Source of the DNA: Verrucomicrobiota bacterium
GTDB lineage: Bacteria; Verrucomicrobiota; Verrucomicrobiia; Limisphaerales; CAIMTB01
Length of the DNA: 64,000 nt
Reading direction: 5' to 3'
Assembly: GCA_963205105.1 (NCBI GenBank)
Contig: CAUJJW010000003.1
Span: 1-64,000 of the forward strand
The translations under genes and the position numbers were made by a program. Every line of letters begins with the position of its first letter. Within the stretch, counting starts at the first letter, position 1. Shown in pieces: positions 1 through 8,542 of the stretch. The notes beneath the pieces were generated by a model. The model ran no database searches and was not told the DNA's origin. It worked only from the letters and a program-made list of their open reading frames with translations.

Positions 1-1
1 C

Positions 2-2074
2 GGTGTTCCCACCCTCCGCGGCTTCATCGGCGTCGCCCGCGACTCCGGTCCCAACGACCTGAACGTCGAAATCGTGCCCGAAGGCCGACGGCAACTCGCT
101 CTCGAAGCGCCCCTCATGCCCGCCGGCTTCGAAGGCTCCGATCAGGCCAAGCCCGACGATACACAGGTCAAACCCGACGACCAGAACACCGGCTACCTTC
201 CGCCCCAACTCGTCGACGAGGAGTTCTATAAATCCTTCAAGGGCGACTACCGCGGCATCGAGAACCCCGTCAGCGACATCAGCCACGCCGGCGTCTTCTC
301 CGCCGCGGAAGTCCGCATCCCACTCGTCACCGTCCTCGATCCTTCCACCATCGAGATTTTCACCACCGTCCTGGTGAACATCAAACACCTCAAAGGCACC
401 GAGGACTTCGATTGCCCGCTCTCCTGGGACAACTGGATCTTCAAGCTCCCCTTCATCAACGGCGAAGCCATCCGCGCAGCTCTCACCGCCAAGGGCCTCA
501 GGATCGAAGCCTCGCGCAGCGCCCATTACCTCATCGTCACCCCACGCGAGTACCGCGATGAGCTCAACGCCTTCGCCCTCTGGAAGCAGTCCAAGGGGCT
601 CAACGTCGACTTCGCCTACGTCGGCAACGCCGCCGGTGATGACGTCGCCCCCGACCGCGCCGCCCACGACGCCTACCTCGAAGCCTACTACAGGAAGAAC
701 TACTGCCACGGCGTCTACGCCCTCCTCGTCGGCGACACCGACGTCATCCCCACCGGCCGTTCCACCCGCATCGTCGCCAGCCCCGATGCCGCCGATGGCG
801 ACTCCGACCACGTCTACGAGGTGCTCGGTTCCGATCGTTTCGCCAGCCTCTACGTCGGTCGTCTCTCGGTGAACTCCGCCGGCGAACTCACCGATCAACT
901 CGCCAAGATCCTCTCCTACGAACGCGATCCAGTCGCAGGCGATTGGCCGCTCCAGGCCACTCTCGCCGCCAACAGTGAGAACGACGACGGCTCCAACGGC
1001 GTCAGTGCTTCCCATCCCTCCAAGTACGCTGGCGCGGTCAACGCCATCGCCACCTATGGCAGCTACGACAGTCCGCCCACCTTCCAGCGCCTCCACGCCG
1101 GGGCCGCCAACAACGCCACTCCACGCGCGGTCAACCAGGACGTCACCGACGCCATCGACGCCGGTCGCGGCCACGTCCTCTACCGCGGTCACGGCGGCGG
1201 CTCCTCCTGGGTCTCCGGCTGGGATGGTTCCAGCAACTCCGGCGACAGTTGGACCGCCACCGACATCGCCGGTCTCAACAACCGCGCCTTCCCCATCGTC
1301 TACTCCATCGCCTGCCAGAACGGGCGCATCCGCAACAACGAGTCCGTCGCCGAATCCTGGATGAGCCGAGCCGGTGCCGGCGCCGTCGCCCACTGGGGTG
1401 CCAGCGTCAACAGCTACACCTCCGAGAACCACGAACGCGCCAAAGGCATCTTCCGTGCGCTCTACGAGAGCGGCTTCTCCCGCCTCGCCCCGGCCCTCGC
1501 CGAAGCCGAGCGCATCTCCCACGCCGCCACCGGCGGCGGCAGTTCCTGGGACAACAACACCTTCTGCTACCTCCTCCTCGGCGACCCCGAACTCACCGTG
1601 CGCAAGAAAGCTGTGAGCCGCTTCAAGGTCACGGCGTTCATGACGAACTTGGTGAGTGGAACAGTGATTCTGCTGCGCGAAGGGCGCGACATTCCGATCG
1701 CGGAAGCCCTGGTGAACGTGGTTCTGGCCAACGGCCGTTCGGTGAACGGCTTCTCCCGCGGTGACGGGTCCTTCCTGCTGCCGGAAATCAAATCAGATGA
1801 CATCAACGAGATCTCGGTCCACGCCGATGGCTATGCCAGCGACAACCTCCGAATCTCGAAGGCTCCTCTGATCGATCCGAAACCCGAGTTCAGCGCCCGG
1901 GACGGATTCCGTTTCAAGGTTCGTGGAGAAGCTCGGACGTACGCCGTGCAGGTATCGTCCGACCTGCGAGAATGGAAGACGGTCCAGACATTCACATCGG
2001 CTGAGTTCGAGTTCATCGACCGGGACGCGATGCGGCAGACGCGACTGTTCTATCGCGTGGTTCCCGTGGAATAA
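2..2074 (+). CDS. Gingipain-like (peptidase C25) secreted protease, 5' end outside window
   Basis: The frame is already open at base 2, so the true start and any signal peptide lie upstream; about 690 residues are visible. Bases 520-1610 have the layout of a Peptidase_C25 domain: an entry strand HYLIVTPREY, an internal LLVGDTDVIPT strand, and two segments expected to carry the catalytic pair, YRGHGGG (His codon 1190-1192) and YSIACQNG (Cys codon 1313-1315). A carboxypeptidase-regulatory-like beta domain follows (about 1620-1860), then a C-terminal module (about 1890-2074) ending FYRVVPVE. Similar ends occur in the genes at 31274 and 60494. The family cleaves peptides after export; the substrate here cannot be read. 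A different family member such as a C25-fold pseudoprotease is possible but both catalytic residues are present. Confidence 0.8.
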   Translation, partial: GVPTLRGFIGVARDSGPNDLNVEIVPEGRRQLALEAPLMPAGFEGSDQAKPDDTQVKPDDQNTGYLPPQLVDEEFYKSFKGDYRGIENPVSDISHAGVFSAAEVRIPLVTVLDPSTIEIFTTVLVNIKHLKGTEDFDCPLSWDNWIFKLPFINGEAIRAALTAKGLRIEASRSAHYLIVTPREYRDELNAFALWKQSKGLNVDFAYVGNAAGDDVAPDRAAHDAYLEAYYRKNYCHGVYALLVGDTDVIPTGRSTRIVASPDAADGDSDHVYEVLGSDRFASLYVGRLSVNSAGELTDQLAKILSYERDPVAGDWPLQATLAANSENDDGSNGVSASHPSKYAGAVNAIATYGSYDSPPTFQRLHAGAANNATPRAVNQDVTDAIDAGRGHVLYRGHGGGSSWVSGWDGSSNSGDSWTATDIAGLNNRAFPIVYSIACQNGRIRNNESVAESWMSRAGAGAVAHWGASVNSYTSENHERAKGIFRALYESGFSRLAPALAEAERISHAATGGGSSWDNNTFCYLLLGDPELTVRKKAVSRFKVTAFMTNLVSGTVILLREGRDIPIAEALVNVVLANGRSVNGFSRGDGSFLLPEIKSDDINEISVHADGYASDNLRISKAPLIDPKPEFSARDGFRFKVRGEARTYAVQVSSDLREWKTVQTFTSAEFEFIDRDAMRQTRLFYRVVPVE

Positions 2075-2144
2075 CATCCGTCACTCGACTCACGCATATC
2101 CTCCGTGAAACGCTGGCTGGGAAGCCCAAGAATCGGCATCACCC

Positions 2145-2171
2145 CTCGCCTGTCATGGAGGGAGAGGCGAG
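2145..2171 (+). terminator. Stem-loop downstream of the gingipain-like gene
   Basis: CTCGCCT (2145-2151) pairs with AGGCGAG (2165-2171); a weaker outer stem extends it on both sides. There is no T-run, so it could be a Rho-assisted terminator, an mRNA-end stabiliser or simply a repeat remnant. Confidence 0.25.
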
Positions 2172-2228
2172 CGGTGCGGTCCAAGCGGCATGGTCCACCA
2201 TCCACGGCAAATGGCCTGTGAACGTCAG

Positions 2229-3014
2229 ATGCCCAACAAGGTTCCCGTCCAAAGGTGGCGGTTCCTCATTCTCGTGGTCATGGGTCTGACGGCCTTGACG
2301 TGCGATGGTGCGGAGCCACCGCCCCAACCCTTGCTTGTCCACGGACTGACCTCGGCCCAGGTTTCGTCCTCTAGCGCCTTCGCAGGAGCTATTCAACACC
2401 TGCAACGAACCCTGAAACTTAGCGCTCTGCCAGTCCCCCTAACCGCCGACTCCCTGAAATCCGTCCGGATGGTCTGGCTGGTTTCACCGATGAGCGCCCC
2501 CCCTGGCGATGGCGCAATTCCGGACCCAGTCACCATTGCGTCCACGCTGTTGCGGTACGTGGAAGACGGCGGGTCGCTCTGGATGATGATTCAGGGCGAA
2601 GCCGGTACGCCAGGCTCGGAATGGGCTCAAGCGATCCTGTCGAGGCTGGGAGTTGTTCCGGGAAACCGCCGCACCGGAGCCAAGCGACTCCGACTGCCGG
2701 AGCGGCCTCCATGGACCGGCGGACTGACCTGGACCACTGGCGGCATCACCCCGTTGGACATCGAAGAGAGCCCGATTCTCGGAAAGGCCGTGCTGGTTCC
2801 AAACGATCTCGCGCAAAAGCCGTTCGAGGAAAAGGCGCCGGACTACGCAGGCTTGGCCATCATCCTCGGGGAACTCGGCAAGGGCCGGGTCGTGATTCTT
2901 GGGGATGCGGAATGGCTGAAGCGCCCGGCATGGGATGCGCCCGCGTCGGACAATCAACTCGTCCTCGAAGGTCTTCTCGATTGGACGATGTCCAGGGGCC
3001 AAGAACGCCCCTGA
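2229..3014 (+). CDS. Exported protein of unknown function, possible class I glutamine-amidotransferase-like fold
   Basis: 261 residues when started at the ATG at 2229; an upstream in-frame ATG at 2190 would only add a polar stretch before the signal sequence. Residues about 10-26 are hydrophobic (FLILVVMGLTAL) and followed by TCDGAEP, so it is a secreted protein, perhaps a lipoprotein with a poor lipobox. The body has strand-rich segments such as VRMVWLVSP, LLRYVEDGGSLWMM and GRVVILGDAEWL, a pattern seen in ThuA/DUF4159-type amidotransferase-like folds where a truncated flavodoxin-like core is used for binding. No catalytic triad is recognisable. It stands alone between the protease and the His-rich gene. 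The function is unknown. Confidence 0.6.
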   Translation: MPNKVPVQRWRFLILVVMGLTALTCDGAEPPPQPLLVHGLTSAQVSSSSAFAGAIQHLQRTLKLSALPVPLTADSLKSVRMVWLVSPMSAPPGDGAIPDPVTIASTLLRYVEDGGSLWMMIQGEAGTPGSEWAQAILSRLGVVPGNRRTGAKRLRLPERPPWTGGLTWTTGGITPLDIEESPILGKAVLVPNDLAQKPFEEKAPDYAGLAIILGELGKGRVVILGDAEWLKRPAWDAPASDNQLVLEGLLDWTMSRGQERP

Positions 3015-3217
3015 GTTCATATGGGCGCCCGATAGATGGCCCGATTCAAGGCGCCATGGTTTGCCCACCTGCAAACGTCTTGCGCCGATGAGGGCTCACT
3101 TGCGCGATTTCCCAGGGAATGACATAGAATTCCGGCGAACGGTAACAGACGCCGGCCATCCTGAGGGATGGCGACAAGCGCCTAAACCGACACAACCCAG
3201 AGACCCACGGACACGCC

Positions 3218-3571
3218 ATGAGCGACTGCAAGATCCACGCGAACCACGATCATCAACACGGACCTGGCTGTGGCCACCTGGCCGTGCAGCACGAAGGACA
3301 TGTGGACTACCTGCACGACGGCCACCTGCATCATCCGCATGCCGGCCACGTCGATGAACACATCCTGAAGGTCGATGCCACCCACCCCGATCGTTGCACC
3401 CCCACCCATGACTGCGGCGGGCATGAGAAAGGTCATGTGCACGGACCGGACTGCGGTCATCCAGCCGTTCCGCACGGGGACCATGTCGACTACCTGGTCA
3501 ACGGCCACCTCCACCATCCCCACGGAAACCACTGCGACGACCATGGGCCGCTCAAGACGGTGACCAGGTAA
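3218..3571 (+). CDS. Small His-rich, probably metal-binding protein with two tandem units
   Basis: 117 residues without signal peptide or membrane segment, so cytoplasmic. It consists of two similar units: GPGCGHLAVQHEGHVDYL followed by HDGHLHHPHAGH, and GPDCGHPAVPHGDHVDYL followed by VNGHLHHPHGNH. About a quarter of the residues are His, with Cys and Asp between them, which is what zinc, nickel or copper sequestering proteins look like. The single-unit form (GPxCGHxAxxHGDHVDYLHDGHLHH) is a widespread uncharacterised family, sometimes mislabelled as a transporter or dehydratase. The duplication seems to be an internal tandem copy. No metal transporter or Zur/Fur-type regulator is nearby. The binding role is inferred from composition. 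Confidence 0.8.
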   Translation: MSDCKIHANHDHQHGPGCGHLAVQHEGHVDYLHDGHLHHPHAGHVDEHILKVDATHPDRCTPTHDCGGHEKGHVHGPDCGHPAVPHGDHVDYLVNGHLHHPHGNHCDDHGPLKTVTR

Positions 3572-3593
3572 GCGGCGCCGCCTCCAAGACGGA

Positions 3594-4433
3594 TTAACGG
3601 TCCCCACCGCGCTGAAGCGGGTCCCAGAATCGCGAATTGATGAGACCATTTGCGCCGCTGGAAATGGGATCCGCAGGCGGATTGATTAGTTTGCTTTTGC
3701 GAGCTTCAGCATGACCGTCGTTGAAGACAACGATGCCAGTCCCTCCATGGCGGGTCTTATCGACGCCCTCCAAAGTGCTGGTGCCCGGCATGTCGCCCAT
3801 GCCACCCGTCGGCCACCACAGACTACTGCTCCAAGTGCCATCCGGCTTCGGCATGCCATCGCCGATGCAAACGTTCTGGGCAGGACTCAGAATGCCAGGA
3901 CGCTTGAAGTTGGGCACCGTGGCAAATGTCACACCCCCGACGCTCACTGAATGGGCAGCGTAGGGATGGACTCCGAGGAAAAAGGCGTTGTAGCCGTAGC
4001 CCACCTTGTGTGGGTCGAATTTCCAGTCCCATGTCACGCGCTGGTCCGTGCGCTTTCCCTTGATCGATGGACAACGGAAAAAATTGCTGGCTGAAGTGTC
4101 GCCATACCCAACGATGGTTCGCCCCCACCAATTGGTCAGCGACGCATTGGCATCATCGGTTCGCAATCCCTCGTTTCGATGTCCTGGGAATGTGTCGTTG
4201 TTGTCGTCCGTGTAGAGGTGCATGAACAACCCGATCTGCCGCAGGTTGTTCAGGCACTTGATCCGATTCGATTTCTCCTTCGCCTTGGCGAGGGCCGGAA
4301 GAAGCATGCTGGCCAAAATCGCGATGATGGCGATGACCACCAACAACTCGATCAGCGTGAAACCGTTTGAATTCCTGTTCGAACCGCGCCCGTACCAAGG
4401 CGGCAATGACGTTCCTGGGGATTGGGGATTCAT
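3594..4433 (-). CDS. Type II secretion/type IV pilin-like pseudopilin (H-x9-DG family)
   Basis: 279 residues. A short basic leader ends at GFTLIELL, where prepilin peptidase would cut after Gly24 and methylate Phe; the hydrophobic helix continues to about residue 45 and ends in [11 protein letters not shown]. The C-terminal part contains [16 protein letters not shown], the H-x9-DG motif typical of the many solitary pseudopilins in Verrucomicrobia, Planctomycetes and Lentisphaerae. Such proteins occur in large numbers with no adjacent pilus genes, and their function is mostly unknown. The gene is convergent with the His-rich gene (22 bp apart) and divergent from the beta-propeller gene at 4634. 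Confidence 0.88.
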   Translation of the reverse strand: MNPQSPGTSLPPWYGRGSNRNSNGFTLIELLVVIAIIAILASMLLPALAKAKEKSNRIKCLNNLRQIGLFMHLYTDDNNDTFPGHRNEGLRTDDANASLTNWWGRTIVGYGDTSASNFFRCPSIKGKRTDQRVTWDWKFDPHKVGYGYNAFFLGVHPYAAHSVSVGGVTFATVPNFKRPGILSPAQNVCIGDGMPKPDGTWSSSLWWPTGGMGDMPGTSTLEGVDKTRHGGTGIVVFNDGHAEARKSKLINPPADPISSGANGLINSRFWDPLQRGGDR

Positions 4434-4582
4434 GGACTGGGTTGGCGAGTCTTGGAGTGGAACGGAAAGGCATCACCCTGATGAATAGTCTTCTTCAGGG
4501 AACTCCATCTCCATAGCGGCCAACATTGGACTTGGCCAGCCCATAGTCAGCCTTCACACGTTCGTCGCCTTCCTAGACACAG

Positions 4583-4610
4583 TTGCTGGGAACAAATCCC
4601 AGGATAGAAT
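4583..4610 (+). promoter_or_regulatory. Candidate sigma70-type promoter for the beta-propeller gene
   Basis: TTGCTG at 4583-4588 and TAGAAT at 4605-4610 are separated by 16 bp. A start site near 4617 would leave a leader of about 17 nt before the ATG at 4634. No Shine-Dalgarno is evident in that leader. Confidence 0.45.
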
Positions 4611-4633
4611 GGCGGGTCGTCGCCCCAACAACC

Positions 4634-5857
4634 ATGCGCAACAACTCCACTTTGGCGGTGATCGTCCTCTCGGCAGGCGTTCTGAACATGCAGAACAGCT
4701 GCGGCGATGCCTGGCCGCAGCGACGTGGACCGCTCAATAACGGCATCTCATCGGAGACCGACTGGTCCAACGATTGGGGTGTCGACGGTCCCTCCATCGC
4801 GTGGAAGGCACAGGTTGGGGTTGGGTTTTCGGGTTTGAGCGTCGCAGGCAGCCGGGCTTTCACCATGGGGAATGCCGCCGACCACGACAGCGTCATTGCT
4901 TTGGAGTCGACCACCGGAGCCGAGCTGTGGCGCTTCGCCTACCCGGAAGCTTTGAACTCCAAAATGTACGAGGGCGGCCCCAATTCGACGCCAACGATTG
5001 ACGGCGACCTCGTGTTCTCAGTCAGCCGGTCCGGCAAGGTTCACACCCTCGACGCAGCCTCTGGGGTCGTGCGCTGGCAGGTGGATCTGCCTTCGACTGT
5101 GGGAAAGACCAAGAACGACTGGGGCGTTTCAGGTTCTCCGCTGGTAATGGGCGACCGGGTGTTCATCAACTACGGGAACGGCGCCACCGCACTGGAGCGC
5201 AGCAGCGGAAAAGTGCTCTGGACCATGGGAGGAGGCGACCGCAACAGCTTCTGCACACCTGTGCTGGTCGATGACTCGGGAGCGGACATCCTGCTCCTGC
5301 ACATGAAAAAGGAACTGATTGGAGTACGTCCGCGGGACGGCACACGGGTGTTCAAGCATTCCTTCGGCAAAGGATTCGAAACGCACTGTGCCGATCCCGT
5401 GGCGCTACCTCAGGGTGTGTTTATCAGTTCGGGAGACGACGGCGGGGAGCGCCTTTCTATTGCCGGCACCAGCGCCCAACGCATTTGGAAGAATCCGAAC
5501 CTGGGCACCTTCACCGGCACCGCGGTCTATCGGGACGGCTATTTGTACGGCCTGGATGCAGCCGCGTACAAACGGGCCGACCAACAACTCCGCTGCGTCT
5601 CCGTGAACGACGGAAGCATCGCGTGGTCGCTGTCGGGGTACGGCCAGGGCAGCCTGATTGCGGCCGGCGACCGATTGATTGTGCTTTCAGACCAAGGCGA
5701 ACTCTCTGTCGTCCGCGCCACTCCAACGCGCGGGGAAGTGCTCGCTACGGCTCAAGTCCTGGGAGGAAAATGCTGGACCCAACCCTCCCTGGCCGATGGC
5801 CGACTCTATGTGCGAAACGCCAAAGGCGACGTGGTCTGCTTGAAGCTCAAATCCTGA
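4634..5857 (+). CDS. PQQ-like beta-propeller repeat protein (outer membrane/periplasmic)
   Basis: 407 residues from the ATG at 4634; the TTG at 4583 lies inside the likely promoter and is not used here. A signal peptide is likely in residues 1-20 (LAVIVLSAGVL). After it come about seven blade-like repeats with the W/G pattern of PQQ_2 propellers: GAELWRFAY, GVVRWQVDL, SGKVLWTMGGG, GSIAWSLSG. The N-terminal WPQRRGPLNNGIS is the standard opening of planctomycete/verrucomicrobial propellers of this kind. There is no cytochrome motif, so it is more likely a binding or scaffold protein than a dehydrogenase. Its stop is one base from the convergent hpnH stop, so the two 3' ends share no terminator. 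Confidence 0.8.
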   Translation: MRNNSTLAVIVLSAGVLNMQNSCGDAWPQRRGPLNNGISSETDWSNDWGVDGPSIAWKAQVGVGFSGLSVAGSRAFTMGNAADHDSVIALESTTGAELWRFAYPEALNSKMYEGGPNSTPTIDGDLVFSVSRSGKVHTLDAASGVVRWQVDLPSTVGKTKNDWGVSGSPLVMGDRVFINYGNGATALERSSGKVLWTMGGGDRNSFCTPVLVDDSGADILLLHMKKELIGVRPRDGTRVFKHSFGKGFETHCADPVALPQGVFISSGDDGGERLSIAGTSAQRIWKNPNLGTFTGTAVYRDGYLYGLDAAAYKRADQQLRCVSVNDGSIAWSLSGYGQGSLIAAGDRLIVLSDQGELSVVRATPTRGEVLATAQVLGGKCWTQPSLADGRLYVRNAKGDVVCLKLKS

Positions 5858-5858
5858 A

Positions 5859-7310
5859 TTACTCGGACTTTGCGGGAACCGACTTGTCCGTGTTCGATCG
5901 GATCTTGGCCAGCAATTCATCCCGCTGGGAGGTGTCGCCACCCGTGCCACACGAACCACCGCCGGCGGCGGGAGTAGCGGAGGGAGCGGCCACGTCGTTG
6001 CCGCCGCGGGCGTACGCCGACTTGGCACCGGCCAGTTCCCGGTTCACCACGGCCTTGGCCTCGGCCAGATGGCCCTTGCCGATGGAGAAACCATTGAACG
6101 CCTTCACCTTGTGCCCTTCGGCGTACGGCGCAGGTTTCGGCCAGAAATTGTAGCGGAAATTCTTCCAGTTATCGCCGCTCTGATAGTTGGTTCCCAGGGC
6201 GCCACTCGGGTCGTACCCGCAATGGACCATGCAGTTCTCGCAGCGCGGGTCCCGGGCGACTCCATCCACGACCCCATACTTCTCCCAGGCCACCTGGTTG
6301 AGCATCTCCTTGTAAGTCCCGTAATGACCGTCGGTCATCAGGTAACAAGGAGCCTTCCAACCCTTGACGTTGAACGTCGGAATCGCCCAAGCGGTGCAGG
6401 TCAACTCCCGTTTGCCGGCCAAAAACTCCTGATACACCGGGGTTCCGAAGATGGTGAACATGTCGCCCCATCGTTGGATGTCCTTGAACTTCGCCCGGGT
6501 GAGTTCGCGGGTGAGGAAGAAGTCCTTGGGATCGCGCCCCAACCGCTTCGCCATGTCCTTTTTGGCGGCATCGTAGTCGTAGCCTGGCGAGATCGTGTGC
6601 CCGTCGACTTCCAGCCAGGAGAGGTACTTGAACATGTCCTCGAGTTCCTGGACATCGGTCTCCTTGTACACGGTGGTGTTGGTCGCGACCTGATAACCCA
6701 GGATTTTCGCCATCTTGATGGCGGCGACGCACTCCTTGAAGACCCCCTCGCGTTCCACGATGAGATCGTGGGTGAACTCCAGACCGTCCACGTGAACATT
6801 CCAGTACATCCACTTCGACGGGGCGATCGTCGGCTTGTTCCGGGCTGAGGCATCCGCCTTTCGAATCTGGTCGGCCTCCTTGTCGGTGATCAGCTCCTCC
6901 TGAACCAACCGGGCGAGCATGGGCTCCATGGATGCCACGTAGTGGGCAGCCAGGTACTCGCGCATCTTCTTCCGCATGAAGACGCCGTTGGTGCAGATGT
7001 AGATGATCCGGCCCTGAGCCCGCAACCCGGCCACCAACTCTTCGATCTTGGGATAGATCAGGGGTTCTCCGCCGCAGATCGAGACCATCGGCGCATCGCA
7101 ATCAACCGCCGCCGCCAGACACTGCTCCAGCGGAACCATGTCCTTCAGACTGGTCGAGTACTCGCGGATGCGACCGCAACCCGTACACGTGAGGTTGCAG
7201 GTGTGAAGCGGTTCCAGCTGGAGAACCATCGCGAACTTCGGGGTCCGCAGAATCTTATGTTTGACGATGTGCCGCGTGATCTTCAGCGACAGCGCAAGGG
7301 GGAATCGCAT
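5859..7310 (-). CDS. hpnH: HpnH, radical SAM adenosyl-hopene transferase
   Basis: 483 residues. HpnH adds the 5'-deoxyadenosyl group of SAM to diploptene, the first step in extended (C35) hopanoid side chains. The cluster motif is CNLTCTGC (Cys38, Cys42, Cys45), followed by CGGEPLIYP, the GGE motif for SAM. The C-terminal half carries the DUF3463-type Cys-rich region (CTAWAIPTF, APCYL, CENCMVHCGYDP). The protein is about 100 residues longer than usual: roughly residues 118-165 are an inserted helix-like segment (MEPMLARLVQEELI...) and the end has a low-complexity GGGSCGTGG tail. No other hopanoid gene is in the window. It is preceded by a small exported protein gene with which it probably shares a promoter. 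Confidence 0.88.
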   Translation of the reverse strand: MRFPLALSLKITRHIVKHKILRTPKFAMVLQLEPLHTCNLTCTGCGRIREYSTSLKDMVPLEQCLAAAVDCDAPMVSICGGEPLIYPKIEELVAGLRAQGRIIYICTNGVFMRKKMREYLAAHYVASMEPMLARLVQEELITDKEADQIRKADASARNKPTIAPSKWMYWNVHVDGLEFTHDLIVEREGVFKECVAAIKMAKILGYQVATNTTVYKETDVQELEDMFKYLSWLEVDGHTISPGYDYDAAKKDMAKRLGRDPKDFFLTRELTRAKFKDIQRWGDMFTIFGTPVYQEFLAGKRELTCTAWAIPTFNVKGWKAPCYLMTDGHYGTYKEMLNQVAWEKYGVVDGVARDPRCENCMVHCGYDPSGALGTNYQSGDNWKNFRYNFWPKPAPYAEGHKVKAFNGFSIGKGHLAEAKAVVNRELAGAKSAYARGGNDVAAPSATPAAGGGSCGTGGDTSQRDELLAKIRSNTDKSVPAKSE

Positions 7311-7349
7311 GGCTTCTTCGAATCGAAAATCGTGAAGGTACCAACTTGC

Positions 7350-7574
7350 TTAACCGGCGATGGGCTTGGAAGACGTCGGCGCCGCCGGAACATCCACCGG
7401 CAACGGGGCCGCGTCATCCGGGCGAGGCACGGTCACCTCGTGATGAATCAGACCCGGCAGGAAAAACGACGCCGGAGAAACGCTGTGACTTCCCTGAACA
7501 CCACCGCAGCCCGTCGAGACAATTCCTGCACCTGCCAGAACGGCCCCGATAATTTGAACGCGGTATCGCTTCAC
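7350..7574 (-). CDS. Small exported, lipoprotein-like protein
   Basis: 74 residues when read from the GTG at 7574: VKRYRVQIIGAVLAGAGIV, then STGCGG. The basic start, hydrophobic core and Cys at about residue 24 suggest a lipoprotein, although Ser at -3 is a weak lipobox. The mature part contains SVSPASFFLPGLI and a proline-rich tail. A second GTG at 7583 is in frame but lies inside the likely -10 box, so 7574 is preferred. The gene ends 39 bp before hpnH. I do not recognise the family. Confidence 0.55.
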   Translation of the reverse strand: MKRYRVQIIGAVLAGAGIVSTGCGGVQGSHSVSPASFFLPGLIHHEVTVPRPDDAAPLPVDVPAAPTSSKPIAG

Positions 7575-7581
7575 GACAGGC

Positions 7582-7609
7582 ACTATAGAAGGGGGTCGCT
7601 TCAAGGCAA
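7582..7609 (-). promoter_or_regulatory. Candidate promoter for the small lipoprotein gene and hpnH
   Basis: On the minus strand TTGCCT (7609-7604) and TATAGT (7587-7582) are separated by 16 bp. The expected start site, near 7575, nearly coincides with the GTG at 7574, which would make the message leaderless or nearly so. The -35 box overlaps the 3' end of ribF. Confidence 0.5.
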
Positions 7610-8542
7610 TCCCCCATTTCTGGCCCATCGCCGCACCGCCTCCACGTCGCGCCCGATTTGGGCCATCAGTTTTTCCACCGACGAAAATCGCTCCTCGCCG
7701 CGCAATCGGCGCTGAAACTCCAGACTCAACCCCTCGCCGTACAGCTCCCCGTCGAAATCCAACAGGTGAGCTTCGACGCGCACGGGCCCAGGATGGCCGT
7801 CCACGGTCGGCCGCACCCCGATATTCACCGCCGCCGGCTTGCGCCCCCCTTGTACGGTCGCCACGGCGGCGTACACCCCGTTGGGAGGCAATTGCATCCC
7901 GGCCGATTCGAGGTTGGCCGTGGGAAACCCCAGCTTTCGCCCCATTCGATCCCCCGCCACCACCTTGCCAGCCAGATCATAGGGACGGCCTAACAGCCGG
8001 CTCGCTGCCTGAAAATCACCGCCGGCGATCCGCTCACGGACCCGGCTGCTGCTGACGATCTCGCCTCCGATTTGCAGTGGCGGAATGCCTTGCACCCCAA
8101 ACCCCGCACTCTCCCCCATGCGGGTGAGCACCTCGACATTGCCGGATCGCCGATGACCAAAAACAAACCCTGAACCCACGCAGATTCCCGCGATCTTCCC
8201 GAAGCCGTCCTCCAAGCGCCGAACAAACGCCTCGGCCGATTGCCGGCTGAAATCCTCATCGAAGGGAAACACCAGCGCGGCATCCACGCCGATCTCGGCG
8301 ATTGTCTCCAGCCGTCGCCACAATGGCTGGATCATGCCGGGGGCATTGGCCGGATCCACCACCGTCGCCGGGTGCCGGTCGAACGTCACCACCACGCACG
8401 ATTCTCCGGCGGCCTTCGCGTCCTCGAGCGTCTGGCGGATGACCATCTGGTGGCCCAAATGCACGCCATCGAAAACGCCGAGCGCCAGATGAACCGGTCC
8501 TGATGTTTCCCCCAGTGGGGCGGCTTCCGACAGAATTCTCAT
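7601..8542 (-). CDS. ribF: Bifunctional riboflavin kinase / FAD synthetase
   Basis: 313 residues from the ATG at 8542. The enzyme phosphorylates riboflavin to FMN and adenylylates FMN to FAD. The N-terminal FAD synthetase domain shows GVFDGVHLGHQ (HxGH nucleotidyltransferase motif) and the SSSRVRE loop; the C-terminal riboflavin kinase domain shows GRKLGFPTANL, PPNGVYA and AVNIGVRPTV. A longer in-frame extension up to 8686 is not conserved in character and overlaps truB. The ATG shares ATGA with the truB stop (8539-8542), so translation is coupled. It is the last gene of the nusA operon. Confidence 0.96.
   Translation of the reverse strand: MRILSEAAPLGETSGPVHLALGVFDGVHLGHQMVIRQTLEDAKAAGESCVVVTFDRHPATVVDPANAPGMIQPLWRRLETIAEIGVDAALVFPFDEDFSRQSAEAFVRRLEDGFGKIAGICVGSGFVFGHRRSGNVEVLTRMGESAGFGVQGIPPLQIGGEIVSSSRVRERIAGGDFQAASRLLGRPYDLAGKVVAGDRMGRKLGFPTANLESAGMQLPPNGVYAAVATVQGGRKPAAVNIGVRPTVDGHPGPVRVEAHLLDFDGELYGEGLSLEFQRRLRGEERFSSVEKLMAQIGRDVEAVRRWARNGGLP

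Noticed and set aside
7601-8542. FMN riboswitch for ribF
   Set aside because: ribF is the sixth gene of the operon and overlaps truB; there is no room for a riboswitch before it.
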